Shown here piece after piece: positions 1 through 11,492 of a stretch of 64,000 nt of DNA. The stretch is from an uncultured Cycloclasticus sp. (GTDB taxonomy: Bacteria; Pseudomonadota; Gammaproteobacteria; Methylococcales; Cycloclasticaceae): NCBI GenBank assembly GCA_913060865.1, contig CAJXTU010000007.1:48617-112616 (forward strand), read 5' to 3'. Position 1 is the stretch's first letter. Each line of letters opens with the position of its first letter. A program made the translations under genes and the position numbers. The notes beneath the pieces are model-generated. The model ran no database searches and was not told the origin of the DNA. It saw nothing but the letters and a program-made list of their open reading frames with translations.

Positions 1-1
1 A

Positions 2-157
2 GAACGTGATATTCGGGCTGGTAGATTAGCCGGGTTAAAAACAATTGCTTGTGCATTTGGCTACATTACAGACACCGACAACATAAATGATTGGCAGGCA
101 GATAAACAAGTTAGCCACCCTTCCGAGCTGTTAAAATCACTGCAATTATTTACCTAA
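2..157 (+). CDS. gph: HAD-family phosphatase, C-terminal end only (phosphoglycolate phosphatase type)
   Basis: An open frame runs in from the window edge and stops with TAA at 155-157, giving 51 C-terminal residues. It contains ERDIRAGRLAGLKTIA followed by a FGYI segment and a PSELLKSL end, which is the usual last part of Gph-type HAD phosphatases (the ERDI Asp belongs to the final metal-binding motif). Such enzymes dephosphorylate 2-phosphoglycolate, although the catalytic N-terminal part lies outside the window, so substrate cannot be judged. In many gammaproteobacteria gph sits next to a YciK-type reductase, as it nearly does here, which supports the call. Another HAD phosphatase remains possible. 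Confidence 0.75.
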   Translation, partial: ERDIRAGRLAGLKTIACAFGYITDTDNINDWQADKQVSHPSELLKSLQLFT

Positions 158-170
158 AACTCTTTAAATT

Positions 171-1439
171 ATGATCGAAACGAATGATATTTTATTAATA
201 ATTGGCGGCATAATTGTTGGGTTTTTTAGCTGTTATTTCATTATGTTACGTGCTAATACTAAACTTAAAAATAGCTTAGTAGCGTATGAAACACGACTGT
301 CCGTTGAAAAAGAATTAATCGAAAAAACAAAAGCCAATGAAGCCGACCTTATTCAAGGCTTTCGTGATAGTTTCTCAGCCCTGTCTAGCCAAGCGTTAAG
401 AGAGAATAATGAGGAGTTTTTAAAGCTGGCTAGAGAAAATTTCAGTAAACAACAAAACACCGCTGAACAGCGTCTAGGTGAAAAAGAAAAAGCTTTCAGC
501 GACATGGTTTCACCGATTAAAGATATTCTTAAACAGACTGACGAACAGCTTAAAAAATTAGAAACTGACCGTCAGCAAACGTTCGGTTCTATTAGTCAAT
601 ATTTACAAAATATGACCGAAACTCAACACCAATTACAAAGCGAAACAAGAAACCTTGTGCAAGCATTAAGGCGCCCCGAGGTACGTGGTCAATGGGGTGA
701 GTTAACTCTTAAGCGCTTAGCGGAGTTAGCCGGGCTGGTCGAACATTGTGATTTCTTCGAGCAAGAAAATTTAAATACCGCTGAGGGCGCTATGCGGCCC
801 GACATGATTATTCGTATGCCAGATCAACGCGATATTGTCGTGGATGCTAAAACACCATTAGATGCGTACTTGAGTGCGACTGAGCAAAGCAGCGATGTCG
901 AGCGTAAAGTCCACCTGATAAGACACGCCAAACAAGTTAGGGATCGCGTTAAAGAACTATCAAAAAAAGCATACTGGTCGCAGTTTAAAAACACCCCAGA
1001 TTTTGTTGTGCTATTTATTCCTGGCGATCAATTCTTAAGCGCCGCGCTTGAGCAAGATCATTCATTACTTGAAGATGCCCTCGCTCAGCAAGTCATTTTA
1101 GCCACCCCAACGAGCTTAGTTGCTTTATTACGTGCCATAGCCTTTGGCTGGCGCCAACAGGCTAGTACCGACAATGCGGAAGCGATCAGAAAGCTCGGTG
1201 AAGACATGTATTCTCGTCTAACCACTTTTGTAGACCACATGGCTAGGGTCGGTAGCTCCTTAGATAAAAGCGTCGACCATTACAATAAAGCCGTTGGGTC
1301 GTTAGAACGACAGGTTTTTCCCAATGCTCGTAAGTTTAAAGAGCTTGGTATAGAAACACGCAAATCTATGTCAGATTTAGAACCCATCGAAAAATCAACT
1401 CGTCAACACACTACCTTATTAAATAAAAAAGATGAATAA
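171..1439 (+). CDS. rmuC: DNA recombination protein RmuC
   Basis: A 422-residue protein of RmuC type, a family linked to limiting inversions at short inverted repeats and carrying a predicted nuclease-like fold. The N-terminus has one membrane segment (about residues 6-26, IIGGIIVGFFSCYFIML), followed by a long charged coiled coil to about residue 165, then the conserved RmuC core beginning VRGQWGELTLKRLAELAG and including the VVDAKTPLDAY stretch (nuclease-like Asp-x-Lys). Length is normal. The ATG starts 13 bases after the phosphatase stop and its own stop overlaps the next gene by 8 bases, so the three are probably co-transcribed. Confidence 0.9.
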   Translation: MIETNDILLIIGGIIVGFFSCYFIMLRANTKLKNSLVAYETRLSVEKELIEKTKANEADLIQGFRDSFSALSSQALRENNEEFLKLARENFSKQQNTAEQRLGEKEKAFSDMVSPIKDILKQTDEQLKKLETDRQQTFGSISQYLQNMTETQHQLQSETRNLVQALRRPEVRGQWGELTLKRLAELAGLVEHCDFFEQENLNTAEGAMRPDMIIRMPDQRDIVVDAKTPLDAYLSATEQSSDVERKVHLIRHAKQVRDRVKELSKKAYWSQFKNTPDFVVLFIPGDQFLSAALEQDHSLLEDALAQQVILATPTSLVALLRAIAFGWRQQASTDNAEAIRKLGEDMYSRLTTFVDHMARVGSSLDKSVDHYNKAVGSLERQVFPNARKFKELGIETRKSMSDLEPIEKSTRQHTTLLNKKDE

Positions 1440-2178
1440 ACCCATAAGCTCATTCGATCAGCCGAAGAATCACCTTAAAGACCACGTTTACCTTATAACA
1501 GGGGCCACTGGCGGCTTAGGGCGCGAAACATCTCTTGCACTCGCAAAGTTGGGCGCAACGGTTATTTTAACGGCTAGAAATGAACATAAATTAGATGCAC
1601 TGTACGACCAAATTGAACAAGAAGGTTATCCAACACCTGCTATTATTCCATTTGATTTGGAACAAAAAGATGATGAAATTTACAAACAATTAATCCAATC
1701 CATTTACAATGAATTCAAAAGGTTGGATGGCATAGTTCATGCTGCTTGCCATATGGGAGTTATTGGCCCTATCGGTAGCCAAGATGGCTCACAGTGGCAA
1801 AAAGCCCAACAAGTTAACGTCAACTCAGCCGCTATGCTCAGCAAAGTGTGCCTTCCTCTTCTACAACAGTCTAAACACGCGTCTATTAGCTTTATTTCAG
1901 ATTCTTCTGCTCGCCAAAGCAAAGCCTATTGGGGCGCTTATGGTGTTTCTAAAGTGGCCATTGAATGCTTCTCTAGTATGCTGGCTGATGAGTTAGATGC
2001 AACAACGGTGGTGAGTAATGTTTTTATCCCCGGCCCTTGTATTTTACCGATTAGAAAAAAAACACACCCAGGGGAAGAAGAGGTAAATTTGAGCACATCA
2101 TCAGAGCTTGCTAGTAGTTTAGTAAATGTCATCCTTAGCGAAGAGTCTGGACAATTTTTTTCACATCAAACAGGCTGA
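1432..2178 (+). CDS. Short-chain dehydrogenase/reductase, YciK-like
   Basis: A 248-residue classical SDR. The Rossmann nucleotide-binding motif TGATGGLG is at residues 23-30, and the catalytic Tyr170-x-x-x-Lys174 lies in YGVSK with the Ser in the SFISDSS strand just before it. The usual NNAG is replaced by HAAC, close to the variation seen in YciK proteins. The substrate is unknown for this subgroup. The start overlaps rmuC by 8 bases, so it is translated from the same message. The end overlaps the convergent cysteine desulfurase by 13 bases. The C-terminus (GQFFSHQTG) is close to the YciK end. Confidence 0.85.
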   Translation: MNKPISSFDQPKNHLKDHVYLITGATGGLGRETSLALAKLGATVILTARNEHKLDALYDQIEQEGYPTPAIIPFDLEQKDDEIYKQLIQSIYNEFKRLDGIVHAACHMGVIGPIGSQDGSQWQKAQQVNVNSAAMLSKVCLPLLQQSKHASISFISDSSARQSKAYWGAYGVSKVAIECFSSMLADELDATTVVSNVFIPGPCILPIRKKTHPGEEEVNLSTSSELASSLVNVILSEESGQFFSHQTG

Positions 2179-3284
2179 TTCACAATACCTTTTAAGGCTG
2201 TAACAAAGTCTAAAACTTCTTGCTGTGTATTCTGGTGCCCTAAACTCACACGAATCGCGCTGAGGGCTAAGCTATCTGAAAAACCCATCGCTTTCAGCAC
2301 AGTGCTGGGCAACTTGCTATTGCTTGAACAGGCCGAACCGCTTGAAATCGCCACGCCTTTTTGATCAAGCTGCATCAATAGCATTTCGCCATCAATATTG
2401 TCCATCAGAATTTGACTCGTATTTGGCAGTCGCTCAACACTTGATGCCACCACAGTCAAACCGTTGACCAGCCGCAACTCCTCCTCCAATACTAGCTGAA
2501 GGTTCAACAGGTGCTTGGAACGCTGCTCAAGTTCCTGTTGCGCTAATTCAGCCGCTTTTCCAAACCCAACAATAGCCGCAACATTTTCTGTGCCGGGTCT
2601 TAAGCCTGCTTCTTGCCCACCACCATGTAATAAGGGAGTTAGCAGTGTTCTTTTATCGTGAATAACCGCTCCAACACCTTTTGGAGCATTCACTTTATGC
2701 CCAGACAAGGACATCAAATTCACGTTAAGCGCGTTAAAATCGACAGGGACTTTGCCAATTGACTGAACTGCATCTGTATGAAATGCAATGCCTTTTTCGT
2801 TAGCCAATTCTGCGAGCTCTGAAATATTCTGAATGACTCCCGTTTCATTGTTTGAATGCATGATGCTGATCAAACCTGTATCAGCATTAATAGAAGCATC
2901 TAAAACATCTTTGGCGATTAGGCCCTTATTATCAACACCCAATTCATCAAAAATAAAACCGGTATTAGACAGGTAGCGCACCTGCTCACTCACGGATGGA
3001 TGTTCGGTAGCACCCAATAAAATATTTTGCTTACCAGAACAAATGGCAGCAGAAAGACATAAATTATTTGCTTCAGTACCACCACTGGTAAAAATAACTT
3101 GGTCAGCACTAACATTAACAAGACTAGCAACCTGCTGCCTTGCCTGTTCAATAGCTGTTTTAACAACCCGCCCATGCCGGTGTAAACTCGATGGATTACC
3201 ATAAAATGTCGTTAAGAATGGCTGCATCGCCTCAAATACAAGAGGGTCTATTGGCGTCGTTGCATTATTATCAAAATAGATCAT
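2166..3284 (-). CDS. Cysteine desulfurase (NifS/IscS family)
   Basis: A 372-residue PLP enzyme that removes sulfur from cysteine for Fe-S clusters or thio-modified tRNA. It opens with YFDNNATTP, has the TSGGTEANN phosphate-binding segment, the PLP lysine in SGHK (Lys197), and the persulfide-forming cysteine in SSGSACSS (Cys319) followed by the PSxVLxAMG end typical of group I desulfurases. It is somewhat shorter than IscS (about 404). No iscU, iscA, iscR or suf gene is next to it; instead cysE, which makes the cysteine precursor O-acetylserine, begins 14 bases upstream on the same strand. That pairing suggests cysteine/sulfur supply, but the sulfur acceptor is not visible here. Confidence 0.9.
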   Translation of the reverse strand: MIYFDNNATTPIDPLVFEAMQPFLTTFYGNPSSLHRHGRVVKTAIEQARQQVASLVNVSADQVIFTSGGTEANNLCLSAAICSGKQNILLGATEHPSVSEQVRYLSNTGFIFDELGVDNKGLIAKDVLDASINADTGLISIMHSNNETGVIQNISELAELANEKGIAFHTDAVQSIGKVPVDFNALNVNLMSLSGHKVNAPKGVGAVIHDKRTLLTPLLHGGGQEAGLRPGTENVAAIVGFGKAAELAQQELEQRSKHLLNLQLVLEEELRLVNGLTVVASSVERLPNTSQILMDNIDGEMLLMQLDQKGVAISSGSACSSNSKLPSTVLKAMGFSDSLALSAIRVSLGHQNTQQEVLDFVTALKGIVNQPV

Positions 3285-3298
3285 TAGAACGCTAGACG

Positions 3299-4087
3299 CT
3301 AATCTTCTTTAGATTGCGTTCCTCGGCAGGTAGAGCCCGTTCCATCGTCAATGGGCTCGCTGTTAATCTCTTCAACCGATCCTTCATCCATTCTACCGCC
3401 CAATGACTTTATTTCATGGCACATGCGTTCCATTTCTTTATCCATCGTATGAATATGCTCCAACATACTATTGATAGCCACAGCAACAGGGTCAGGTAGC
3501 TCTTGAGAGGCACCGTAAGCGTCAAAACCAATCCTCTTAGCCATCGCTTCTTGTTCAGGGCTTGGCTTCGTCGTTTCGGTGCTCGCTACACGACCGGGTA
3601 TGCCAACAATCGTTGTATCGGCAGATACTGACCTGACCACCACAGCATTTGAGCCAATTCTAGCGTTATCACCTATTTCAATCGGCCCCAGCACTTTAGC
3701 CCCAGCACCAACCACCACACCATTGCCTAATGTTGGATGTCGCTTACCTTTTTGCCAACTGGTGCCACCCAATGTTACGCCATGATAAAGCGTACAATCA
3801 TCACCAATGACGGCTGTTTCCCCAACAACAACACCCATACCATGATCAATAAAAAAACGTTTCCCTATCACCGCCCCTGGGTGTATTTCTATACCCGTCA
3901 GCCAACGTGAAAAATAAGCGCTAAATCGAGAAATAAACTTTAAATTTGCTTGCCACAACCAATGATTTAGCCGATGCAGTAGAACAGCATGAAACCCGGG
4001 ATACGTTGTTATAATCTCAAATCTATTGCGTGCCGCAGGGTCCCTGTCAAATACTATATTTATATCTTCTTTTAATTGCTTAAACAT
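3299..4087 (-). CDS. cysE: Serine O-acetyltransferase
   Basis: A 262-residue left-handed beta-helix acyltransferase converting serine and acetyl-CoA to O-acetylserine, the first step of cysteine synthesis. The helical N-terminal part ([20 protein letters not shown]) is followed by hexapeptide repeats from about residue 68, including [35 protein letters not shown] and [18 protein letters not shown]. This matches the EpsC/CysE short form. A roughly 80-residue charged tail follows the helix, longer than in many relatives. It is in one transcriptional direction with trmJ (88 bases upstream) and the desulfurase (14 bases downstream). Confidence 0.93.
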   Translation of the reverse strand: MFKQLKEDINIVFDRDPAARNRFEIITTYPGFHAVLLHRLNHWLWQANLKFISRFSAYFSRWLTGIEIHPGAVIGKRFFIDHGMGVVVGETAVIGDDCTLYHGVTLGGTSWQKGKRHPTLGNGVVVGAGAKVLGPIEIGDNARIGSNAVVVRSVSADTTIVGIPGRVASTETTKPSPEQEAMAKRIGFDAYGASQELPDPVAVAINSMLEHIHTMDKEMERMCHEIKSLGGRMDEGSVEEINSEPIDDGTGSTCRGTQSKED

Positions 4088-4175
4088 AAGGTTTTTTAAT
4101 TTAAATGGTTACTCTATTCTAACGTGCGTAATTGTTTGGGCAGGCTTTTTTTAAGCCTTTAGCTTTTTTGCGCCA

Positions 4176-4934
4176 CTAGCCCTTCTTTATCCCTTCAATT
4201 TTATTATTTATCGCTGTTAACACACCACGTAAGATATTAACCTCTGTCCGGTTAAGCTCAGACCGATAAAAAATACGCCTAATTCGCTGTTGCAACCTTT
4301 TTGTTTTATACAGTTGTAAGAATTCTGTTTTTTCAAGTGTCGTTAAAAGGTGATCAAAGAAACCCTCGAACTCTTGGCTGGTTGCCGCTCTATCTTCAGC
4401 CTCTGGCGAATCGATCACCTGCTCGCCTATCACCGCTGAATAAATTTCATAACATAGCACTTGAACAGCAGAAGCGACGTTTAATGAACTAAAATTTGGA
4501 TTCGTTGGAATATGCAATAAATGCTGACAGAGCTCTAACTCTTCATTGGTTAAACCCGAGTTTTCACGACCAAACACAACAGCAACCTTCGCCGTCTTTG
4601 CTGAGGCGATAGCTAATTCACTACCCTTTTTAGGACCTACTTCAGACCAGCCTAAGTGCCTTATTCTAGCACTAGCACCTAACACTAACTCACACGGTTC
4701 GAGCGCATCTTTTAAGCTATCGTAGACATTGGCCTTTGCCAAAACATCATCCGCACCAGATGCCCTTGATGTGGCCTCCGAACTGGGAAATATTTTGGGA
4801 TTTACCAAGGCTAAATCACTCAAACCCATATTTTTCATTGCGCGCGCAGTGGCGCCAATATTACCTGGATGGGAGGTTTGCACTAACACAATCCTAATAT
4901 TTGACAGTATTTCACTATTTTCATCGACATTCAA
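4176..4934 (-). CDS. trmJ: tRNA (cytidine/uridine-2'-O)-methyltransferase TrmJ
   Basis: A 252-residue SPOUT methyltransferase that 2'-O-methylates position 32 of tRNA. The N-terminal motif IRIVLVQTSHPGNIGATARA, the central VVFGRENSGLTNEEL and the C-terminal SSLNVASAVQVL are the three SpoU motifs that form the knotted SAM site. Length agrees with TrmJ (about 246-257). It is divergent from suhB with 58 bases between the starts, an arrangement also found in Escherichia coli and relatives, which supports orthology. Confidence 0.92.
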   Translation of the reverse strand: MNVDENSEILSNIRIVLVQTSHPGNIGATARAMKNMGLSDLALVNPKIFPSSEATSRASGADDVLAKANVYDSLKDALEPCELVLGASARIRHLGWSEVGPKKGSELAIASAKTAKVAVVFGRENSGLTNEELELCQHLLHIPTNPNFSSLNVASAVQVLCYEIYSAVIGEQVIDSPEAEDRAATSQEFEGFFDHLLTTLEKTEFLQLYKTKRLQQRIRRIFYRSELNRTEVNILRGVLTAINNKIEGIKKG

Positions 4935-4992
4935 AAGACATACTCCGGCTGTATCTGTTATCCTTTCGCCATTTTAAAGGCTAGGCAAAATC

Positions 4993-5793
4993 ATGCACCC
5001 AATGTTAAATATTGCAATTCGAGCAGCAAGACAAGCAGGCGATATTATAATACGTTCGGCTGATTCAGTTGATACTCTTAAGATCACTATTAAGAATCAA
5101 AATGACTTCACAACAGAAATTGATAAGCGTGCTGAAGAAGAAATTATCAATACTCTGCTGACCGCCTACCCAGATCATGGTGTTTTAGCCGAGGAATCGG
5201 GCTATTTAAATAAAGATGCAGAATACATTTGGGTCATTGACCCGCTTGATGGCACCACTAACTACATGCATGGCTTTCCCCACTATGCCGTTTCTATTGC
5301 GTTAAAAAGAGGCGATGTCATTGAGCAAGCCGTTATTTATGACCCTGTTCGCCAAGATCTATTTACAGCCACTCGTGGTAAAGGCGCTATGTTGAATAAC
5401 AGACGTCTTCGGGTAGGCCGCCAGAGAAAAATTGAAGGTTCCTTTCTTGGCACCGGCTTTCCATTTAAAAATAATAAAAATATTGAACCTTACTTAGATA
5501 TCTTTCGCGATATTTTTTCCACAACATCTGGCGTTAGGCGCGCTGGTGCAGCTTCTTTAGATTTAGCCTATGTTGCCGCTGGCAAATTAGACGGCTTTTT
5601 TGAAATTGGTTTAAAACCTTGGGATTTTGCGGCCGGCGTACTTCTCATACAAGAAGCTGGTGGTGTTGTAACAGATTTTGCTAATAATCATGATTACCAT
5701 ACAAGCGGTAATATTGTTTGCGGCAATCCTAAAATGCATCGTGCTTTATTGGATAAAATCACGCCTCATGCCGATAAGGTTATGAATAGCTAG
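4993..5793 (+). CDS. suhB: Inositol-1-monophosphatase
   Basis: A 266-residue Mg-dependent, lithium-sensitive type phosphatase; in Escherichia coli SuhB also acts in rRNA antitermination. The metal ligands are in AEESG (Glu67) and DPLDGTTN (Asp83, Asp86), with the second family motif WDFAAGVLLIQEAGG near residue 217. The start MHPMLNIAIRAARQAG matches the well-known SuhB N-terminus, so the first ATG is kept. The gene is followed by a strong bidirectional hairpin at 5821-5850. Confidence 0.93.
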   Translation: MHPMLNIAIRAARQAGDIIIRSADSVDTLKITIKNQNDFTTEIDKRAEEEIINTLLTAYPDHGVLAEESGYLNKDAEYIWVIDPLDGTTNYMHGFPHYAVSIALKRGDVIEQAVIYDPVRQDLFTATRGKGAMLNNRRLRVGRQRKIEGSFLGTGFPFKNNKNIEPYLDIFRDIFSTTSGVRRAGAASLDLAYVAAGKLDGFFEIGLKPWDFAAGVLLIQEAGGVVTDFANNHDYHTSGNIVCGNPKMHRALLDKITPHADKVMNS

Positions 5794-5820
5794 AAGAAAT
5801 AACAATAATACACATATATA

Positions 5821-5850
5821 AAAAGGCGCTGTTTTAACAGCGCCTTTTTA
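5821..5850. terminator. Bidirectional Rho-independent terminator between suhB and secF
   Basis: The stem AAAAGGCGCTGTT pairs with AACAGCGCCTTTT across a 2-4 base loop; each strand ends in a T-run. It lies between the convergent suhB and secF genes, so it can end both transcripts. Confidence 0.85.
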
Positions 5851-5869
5851 TATGTTAGCTAGTTGATTG

Positions 5870-6805
5870 TTAAGGAATTTTATCCAACTCGTCTTGATCA
5901 ATTTTAACAACGATCAAATCGGCTTTAGTAATACCTAACGCAAGCGTTATAGGGCTGGCAACATAAATAGATGAATACGTTCCAACCAGCACCCCTACTA
6001 TTAATGCGAGTGCAAAATCATGAATAATTTCGCCACCTAAAACAAACAAGGCAATCAATACTAATAATGTCGTCATGGATGTCATAATAGTTCTTGTTAA
6101 TGTTTGATTTAACGAAATATTAACGACATCAACCGGCGAGCCTTTTCGAAGTGCTCTAAAGTTTTCTCTTACTCGGTCAAAAACAACAATCGTATCGTTT
6201 AGCGAATAACCAATCACCGCTAAAACAGCCGCCAATACCGTTAAGTCAAATTCAAACTGAAAGACAGAAAAGAAGCCTAACGTAATAATGACATCATGTG
6301 CCAATGCGGCAACAGAGCCTAGTGCAAAACGGTATTCAAACCGAATAGCGACATAGATAAGGATGCAAATAAGAGCATATAACAAGGCTAATCCACCATC
6401 CTCTTGCAATTCCTCACCCACTTGCGGGCCTACAAATTCAGCACGCCTTAGCTCACCTTGTTGTGCAAAACCACTATTCACAGCTGATAACACTTTATTG
6501 CTTAAAGCCGCTGTATTCAGCGCGCCATCAGGCAATAAACGAATCAAGACTTCTTTAGATGAGCCAAAATGTTGAACCACAGCACCGTTGAAACCCGCTT
6601 GAGCTAATAACTCTCTTAGGCCTTTAAGCTCAACCGGCTCGGCAAAACCTAACTCAACTAATGTACCGCCAGTAAAATCGATCCCTTTCTTTAATCCAGA
6701 AGTCGCTAAAGAAGCAATAGAAATAATAATCAGTAAAACAGAAAAAACGAGGGCAATTTTTCGTTTACTTAAAAAATCAATCTTAAATGTATTTTGATTA
6801 CTCAT
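5870..6805 (-). CDS. secF: Protein translocase subunit SecF
   Basis: A 311-residue inner-membrane RND-type subunit that, with SecD and YajC, uses the proton gradient to help Sec export. A first membrane helix (about 15-35) is followed by GIDFTGGTLVELGF, the periplasmic domain, then five more helices. The conserved GYSLNDTIVVFDRVREN in the membrane domain is diagnostic. It begins 3 bases after the secD stop, so translation is likely coupled, and it is the last gene of the queA operon before the terminator. Confidence 0.96.
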   Translation of the reverse strand: MSNQNTFKIDFLSKRKIALVFSVLLIIISIASLATSGLKKGIDFTGGTLVELGFAEPVELKGLRELLAQAGFNGAVVQHFGSSKEVLIRLLPDGALNTAALSNKVLSAVNSGFAQQGELRRAEFVGPQVGEELQEDGGLALLYALICILIYVAIRFEYRFALGSVAALAHDVIITLGFFSVFQFEFDLTVLAAVLAVIGYSLNDTIVVFDRVRENFRALRKGSPVDVVNISLNQTLTRTIMTSMTTLLVLIALFVLGGEIIHDFALALIVGVLVGTYSSIYVASPITLALGITKADLIVVKIDQDELDKIP

Positions 6806-6808
6806 AAT

Positions 6809-8668
6809 TTAAATCTTCAATTTATCAATTTGGCTACTACCGTAGGTCATATTAACCAAAGCTCGTGTGCCAATAATAGCGGTAAACATAGAGGTTAAAA
6901 TACCGATACTGAGCGTAATAGCGAACCCTTTGATGGGGCCTGTACCAAACCCAAAAAGAATAAGAGCAGCAATCAAGGTAGTAACATTAGCGTCAGCAAT
7001 GGTTGAAAAAGCCTTTTCATAACCAGCATGTATGCTCGCTTGAGGCGAGTTGCCATTTTTAATCTCTTCTTTAATACGTTCAAAAATCAGCACATTGGCA
7101 TCCACTGCCATACCCACTGTTAAAACAATACCCGCAATACCGGGCAACGTTAGAGTCGCTTGCAATAGCGATAAAATAGCAATAATGAACACCAAATTAA
7201 CCGCCAAGGCTATATCAGCAAATAGGCCAAATGTTTTGTAATAAACGGCCATAAAGATCAACACCAACACAAAACCAATCATCACTGAGTTAAAGCCTTT
7301 ATCAATATTGTCTTGCCCTAAGCTTGGCCCAACAGTGCGCTCCTCAACAATATCAATAGGTGCAGCTAAGGCTCCTGCTCGTAATAGTAACGCTAAGTCA
7401 CGCGCTTCAGCTGAGTTATCTAACCCTGTTGTTTGAAAACGGTTACTAAAGTGACCACGTATTGTTGCTACGTTGATCACTTCTTCAACCACCGTTTTGT
7501 AGCGTACAAGCTCACCATCAACCATTTTGGTATCGGTTCGGTTCTCAATAAAGACAACCGCCATCGGGTTACCAATGTTTTCACGCGTGGTTTTACTCAT
7601 CTTCTTGCCACCAGGTCCGTCTAATGACACCGACACCATTGCTGAACCAGTATCACCTTCGATACCCGATGATGCATCTATAATTTCATTACCCGTCACG
7701 ATCACCTGTTTTTTCAACAGAACCTGCCCACCATCACGACTGTTATATAGTTTTGAACCAATAGGCACTCTTCCGGATAAAGCTGAAGCCAAAGAATGTT
7801 TAGTGTCCACCATATGGTATTCAAGCGTTGCCGTTGCACCTAAAATCTCTTTTGCACGAGCAGTGTCCTGCACGCCGGGTAATTCAACAACAATACGGCT
7901 GTCACCTTGCCTTTGAATAACGGGTTCCGCTACACCTAGTTCATTAACCCGATTTTTTAGGGTAATAATATTTTGCTGAACGGCATAATCCCTGATATTT
8001 TTTAACTCTTTAGCAGACATCTTTGCCGTTAACGTTGGCGTAGATGACGTATTTACATCCGGTTTAAACTCCCAATCACGAAATTGAGATTCTAACTGAC
8101 TAACAGCCGAATCATGAATCTCAGGGTTTCTAAATTTAATGAGTATATCGCTGCCACTAATAATTACACTCAAATAGCGAAGTTTATTTTCGCGTAAAAA
8201 TTGACGAATATCGCCTGCACCGCGATCAACCGCCTGCTTTTCTGCAGCCTGCATATCCACTTCTAGTAAAAAGTGCACCCCACCACGTAAATCCAAGCCT
8301 AAATACATCGGCGAAGCATTCAACGAGCGTAACCACTGGGGTGTTGTCGGCGCTAAATTTAAGGCTACAACGTAGTTATTACCTAACGTAGCCTTAATAA
8401 TATCGGCTGCCTTAAGCTGGTCATTGGTATGATTAAAGCGCAATAAAACCTGACTTTCGCTCAACTCAGCTTTCAAAAACGCAATATCGCTTTCGTCTAA
8501 CTGATTTTTAACCTTACTTAACAAGCTATTGTTTATAGGCGCGCCACGTAATGGTGAAATTTGAACAGAAGGGTCTTCACCATAGATATTTGGCAAGGCG
8601 TAAATAGAAGCAATAACCAACGTCATTACTATCATTAAATTTTTCCACACAGGGAAATGATTCATCAT
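6809..8668 (-). CDS. secD: Protein translocase subunit SecD
   Basis: A 619-residue partner of SecF. One N-terminal helix (about 10-27) precedes a large periplasmic region containing GLDLRGGVHFLLEVD, then a membrane domain of five helices with AGIVLTVGMAVDANVLIFER, the hallmark SecD segment with the conserved Asp. Two Met codons open the frame; the second (8665) gives MNHFPVWKNL and may be the true start. It sits 21 bases downstream of yajC in the expected order yajC-secD-secF. Confidence 0.96.
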   Translation of the reverse strand: MMNHFPVWKNLMIVMTLVIASIYALPNIYGEDPSVQISPLRGAPINNSLLSKVKNQLDESDIAFLKAELSESQVLLRFNHTNDQLKAADIIKATLGNNYVVALNLAPTTPQWLRSLNASPMYLGLDLRGGVHFLLEVDMQAAEKQAVDRGAGDIRQFLRENKLRYLSVIISGSDILIKFRNPEIHDSAVSQLESQFRDWEFKPDVNTSSTPTLTAKMSAKELKNIRDYAVQQNIITLKNRVNELGVAEPVIQRQGDSRIVVELPGVQDTARAKEILGATATLEYHMVDTKHSLASALSGRVPIGSKLYNSRDGGQVLLKKQVIVTGNEIIDASSGIEGDTGSAMVSVSLDGPGGKKMSKTTRENIGNPMAVVFIENRTDTKMVDGELVRYKTVVEEVINVATIRGHFSNRFQTTGLDNSAEARDLALLLRAGALAAPIDIVEERTVGPSLGQDNIDKGFNSVMIGFVLVLIFMAVYYKTFGLFADIALAVNLVFIIAILSLLQATLTLPGIAGIVLTVGMAVDANVLIFERIKEEIKNGNSPQASIHAGYEKAFSTIADANVTTLIAALILFGFGTGPIKGFAITLSIGILTSMFTAIIGTRALVNMTYGSSQIDKLKI

Positions 8669-8689
8669 AACAACAGCTCGTTTGATAGT

Positions 8690-9052
8690 TTATTTTTTTG
8701 CTTTTCCAGCCGCTGCGTATGTGCCTTTAGGCATCACAGAAGAAATGGATGACTTCATCACTTGCACAGACATATTGGGGCCAATTTCAAGCGTGATAAA
8801 ACTATCATCAACATCTGTTATTTTACCCAGCAAGCCACCATTGGTAACGATTTCATCACCTTTTTTCGAACCTGCGACCAACTCTTTATGTTCCTTGTTA
8901 CGTTTTTGTTGTGGTCGAATCAAAAGGAAGTAAAAAATAATAATTAGAGCTACAGGGAAAAGCAATCCTTCGAAACCGGCTGCCCCCATAGCTTGTGTAG
9001 CTGTTACCGCTTCATCTGCCGCCATTGCGTTTGGTATTAAAAAATCTAACAT
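8690..9052 (-). CDS. yajC: Sec translocon accessory protein YajC
   Basis: A 120-residue single-span membrane protein bound to SecDF. The helix is at about residues 30-46 (LLFPVALIIIFYFLLI), directly followed by RPQQKRNKEHKELV, the conserved cytoplasmic segment, and KGDEIVTNGGLLGKI. An N-terminal stretch rich in Ala precedes the helix, typical of the family. It lies between tgt and secD, the normal place. Confidence 0.95.
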   Translation of the reverse strand: MLDFLIPNAMAADEAVTATQAMGAAGFEGLLFPVALIIIFYFLLIRPQQKRNKEHKELVAGSKKGDEIVTNGGLLGKITDVDDSFITLEIGPNMSVQVMKSSISSVMPKGTYAAAGKAKK

Positions 9053-9089
9053 ATTTTTTCCTATTTTATTGTATTAAGTCAGTCGCGCA

Positions 9090-11235
<2,146 letters not shown>

Positions 11236-11304
11236 GGCGAAGGATGTTAACAGGAACTACCCACATCAGCGAGCGTAAAAGAGCTTATAAAATGAATAAT
11301 TCAA

Positions 11305-11333
11305 TAGAGTTTAATTTTGATTTTGTCTATAAT
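11305..11333 (+). promoter_or_regulatory. Probable promoter of tRNA-Leu
   Basis: A perfect TATAAT at 11328-11333 lies about 15 bases before the mature tRNA 5' end. A hexamer TAGAGT at 11305-11310 with 17-base spacing is only a weak -35 match. The -10 box is the main support. Confidence 0.5.
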
Positions 11334-11348
11334 GCCCAAACTTATTTG

Positions 11349-11433
11349 GCCGGGGTGGCGGAACTGGTAGACGCGCCGGATTCAAAATCCGGTTTCTTCG
11401 GAAGTGCCGGTTCGATTCCGGCCCTCGGTACCA
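11349..11433 (+). tRNA. tRNA-Leu, anticodon CAA
   Basis: An 85-base class II tRNA. The acceptor strand GCCGGGG pairs with CCTCGGT (two G-T pairs), the D arm has GCGGAACTGGTAGACGC, and the anticodon stem CCGGA/TCCGG encloses TTCAAAA, giving anticodon CAA that reads UUG. A long variable arm (TTTCTTCGGAAGT) is typical for leucine, and the T arm GCCGG-TTCGATT-CCGGC is intact. The CCA end is encoded. A promoter lies upstream and an intrinsic terminator 34 bases downstream, so it is a single-gene transcript. Confidence 0.97.
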
Positions 11434-11466
11434 AATTTAAGTTTCATGAAGTCCCAGAACATACTC

Positions 11467-11492
11467 AAACCCCTTTATCCAAGGGGGTTTTT
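11467..11492 (+). terminator. Rho-independent terminator after tRNA-Leu
   Basis: ACCCCTT pairs with AAGGGGGT across TATCC and is followed by a T-run (to 11492). Position just past the tRNA fits termination of that transcript. Confidence 0.85.

Noticed and set aside
4142..4158. Small hairpin in the trmJ-cysE gap as a terminator
   Set aside because: The stem is six base pairs and on the minus strand is not followed by a T-run, so it is too weak.
7527..7916. A 129-codon plus-strand frame
   Set aside because: Antisense to secD with no ribosome site or recognisable motif.
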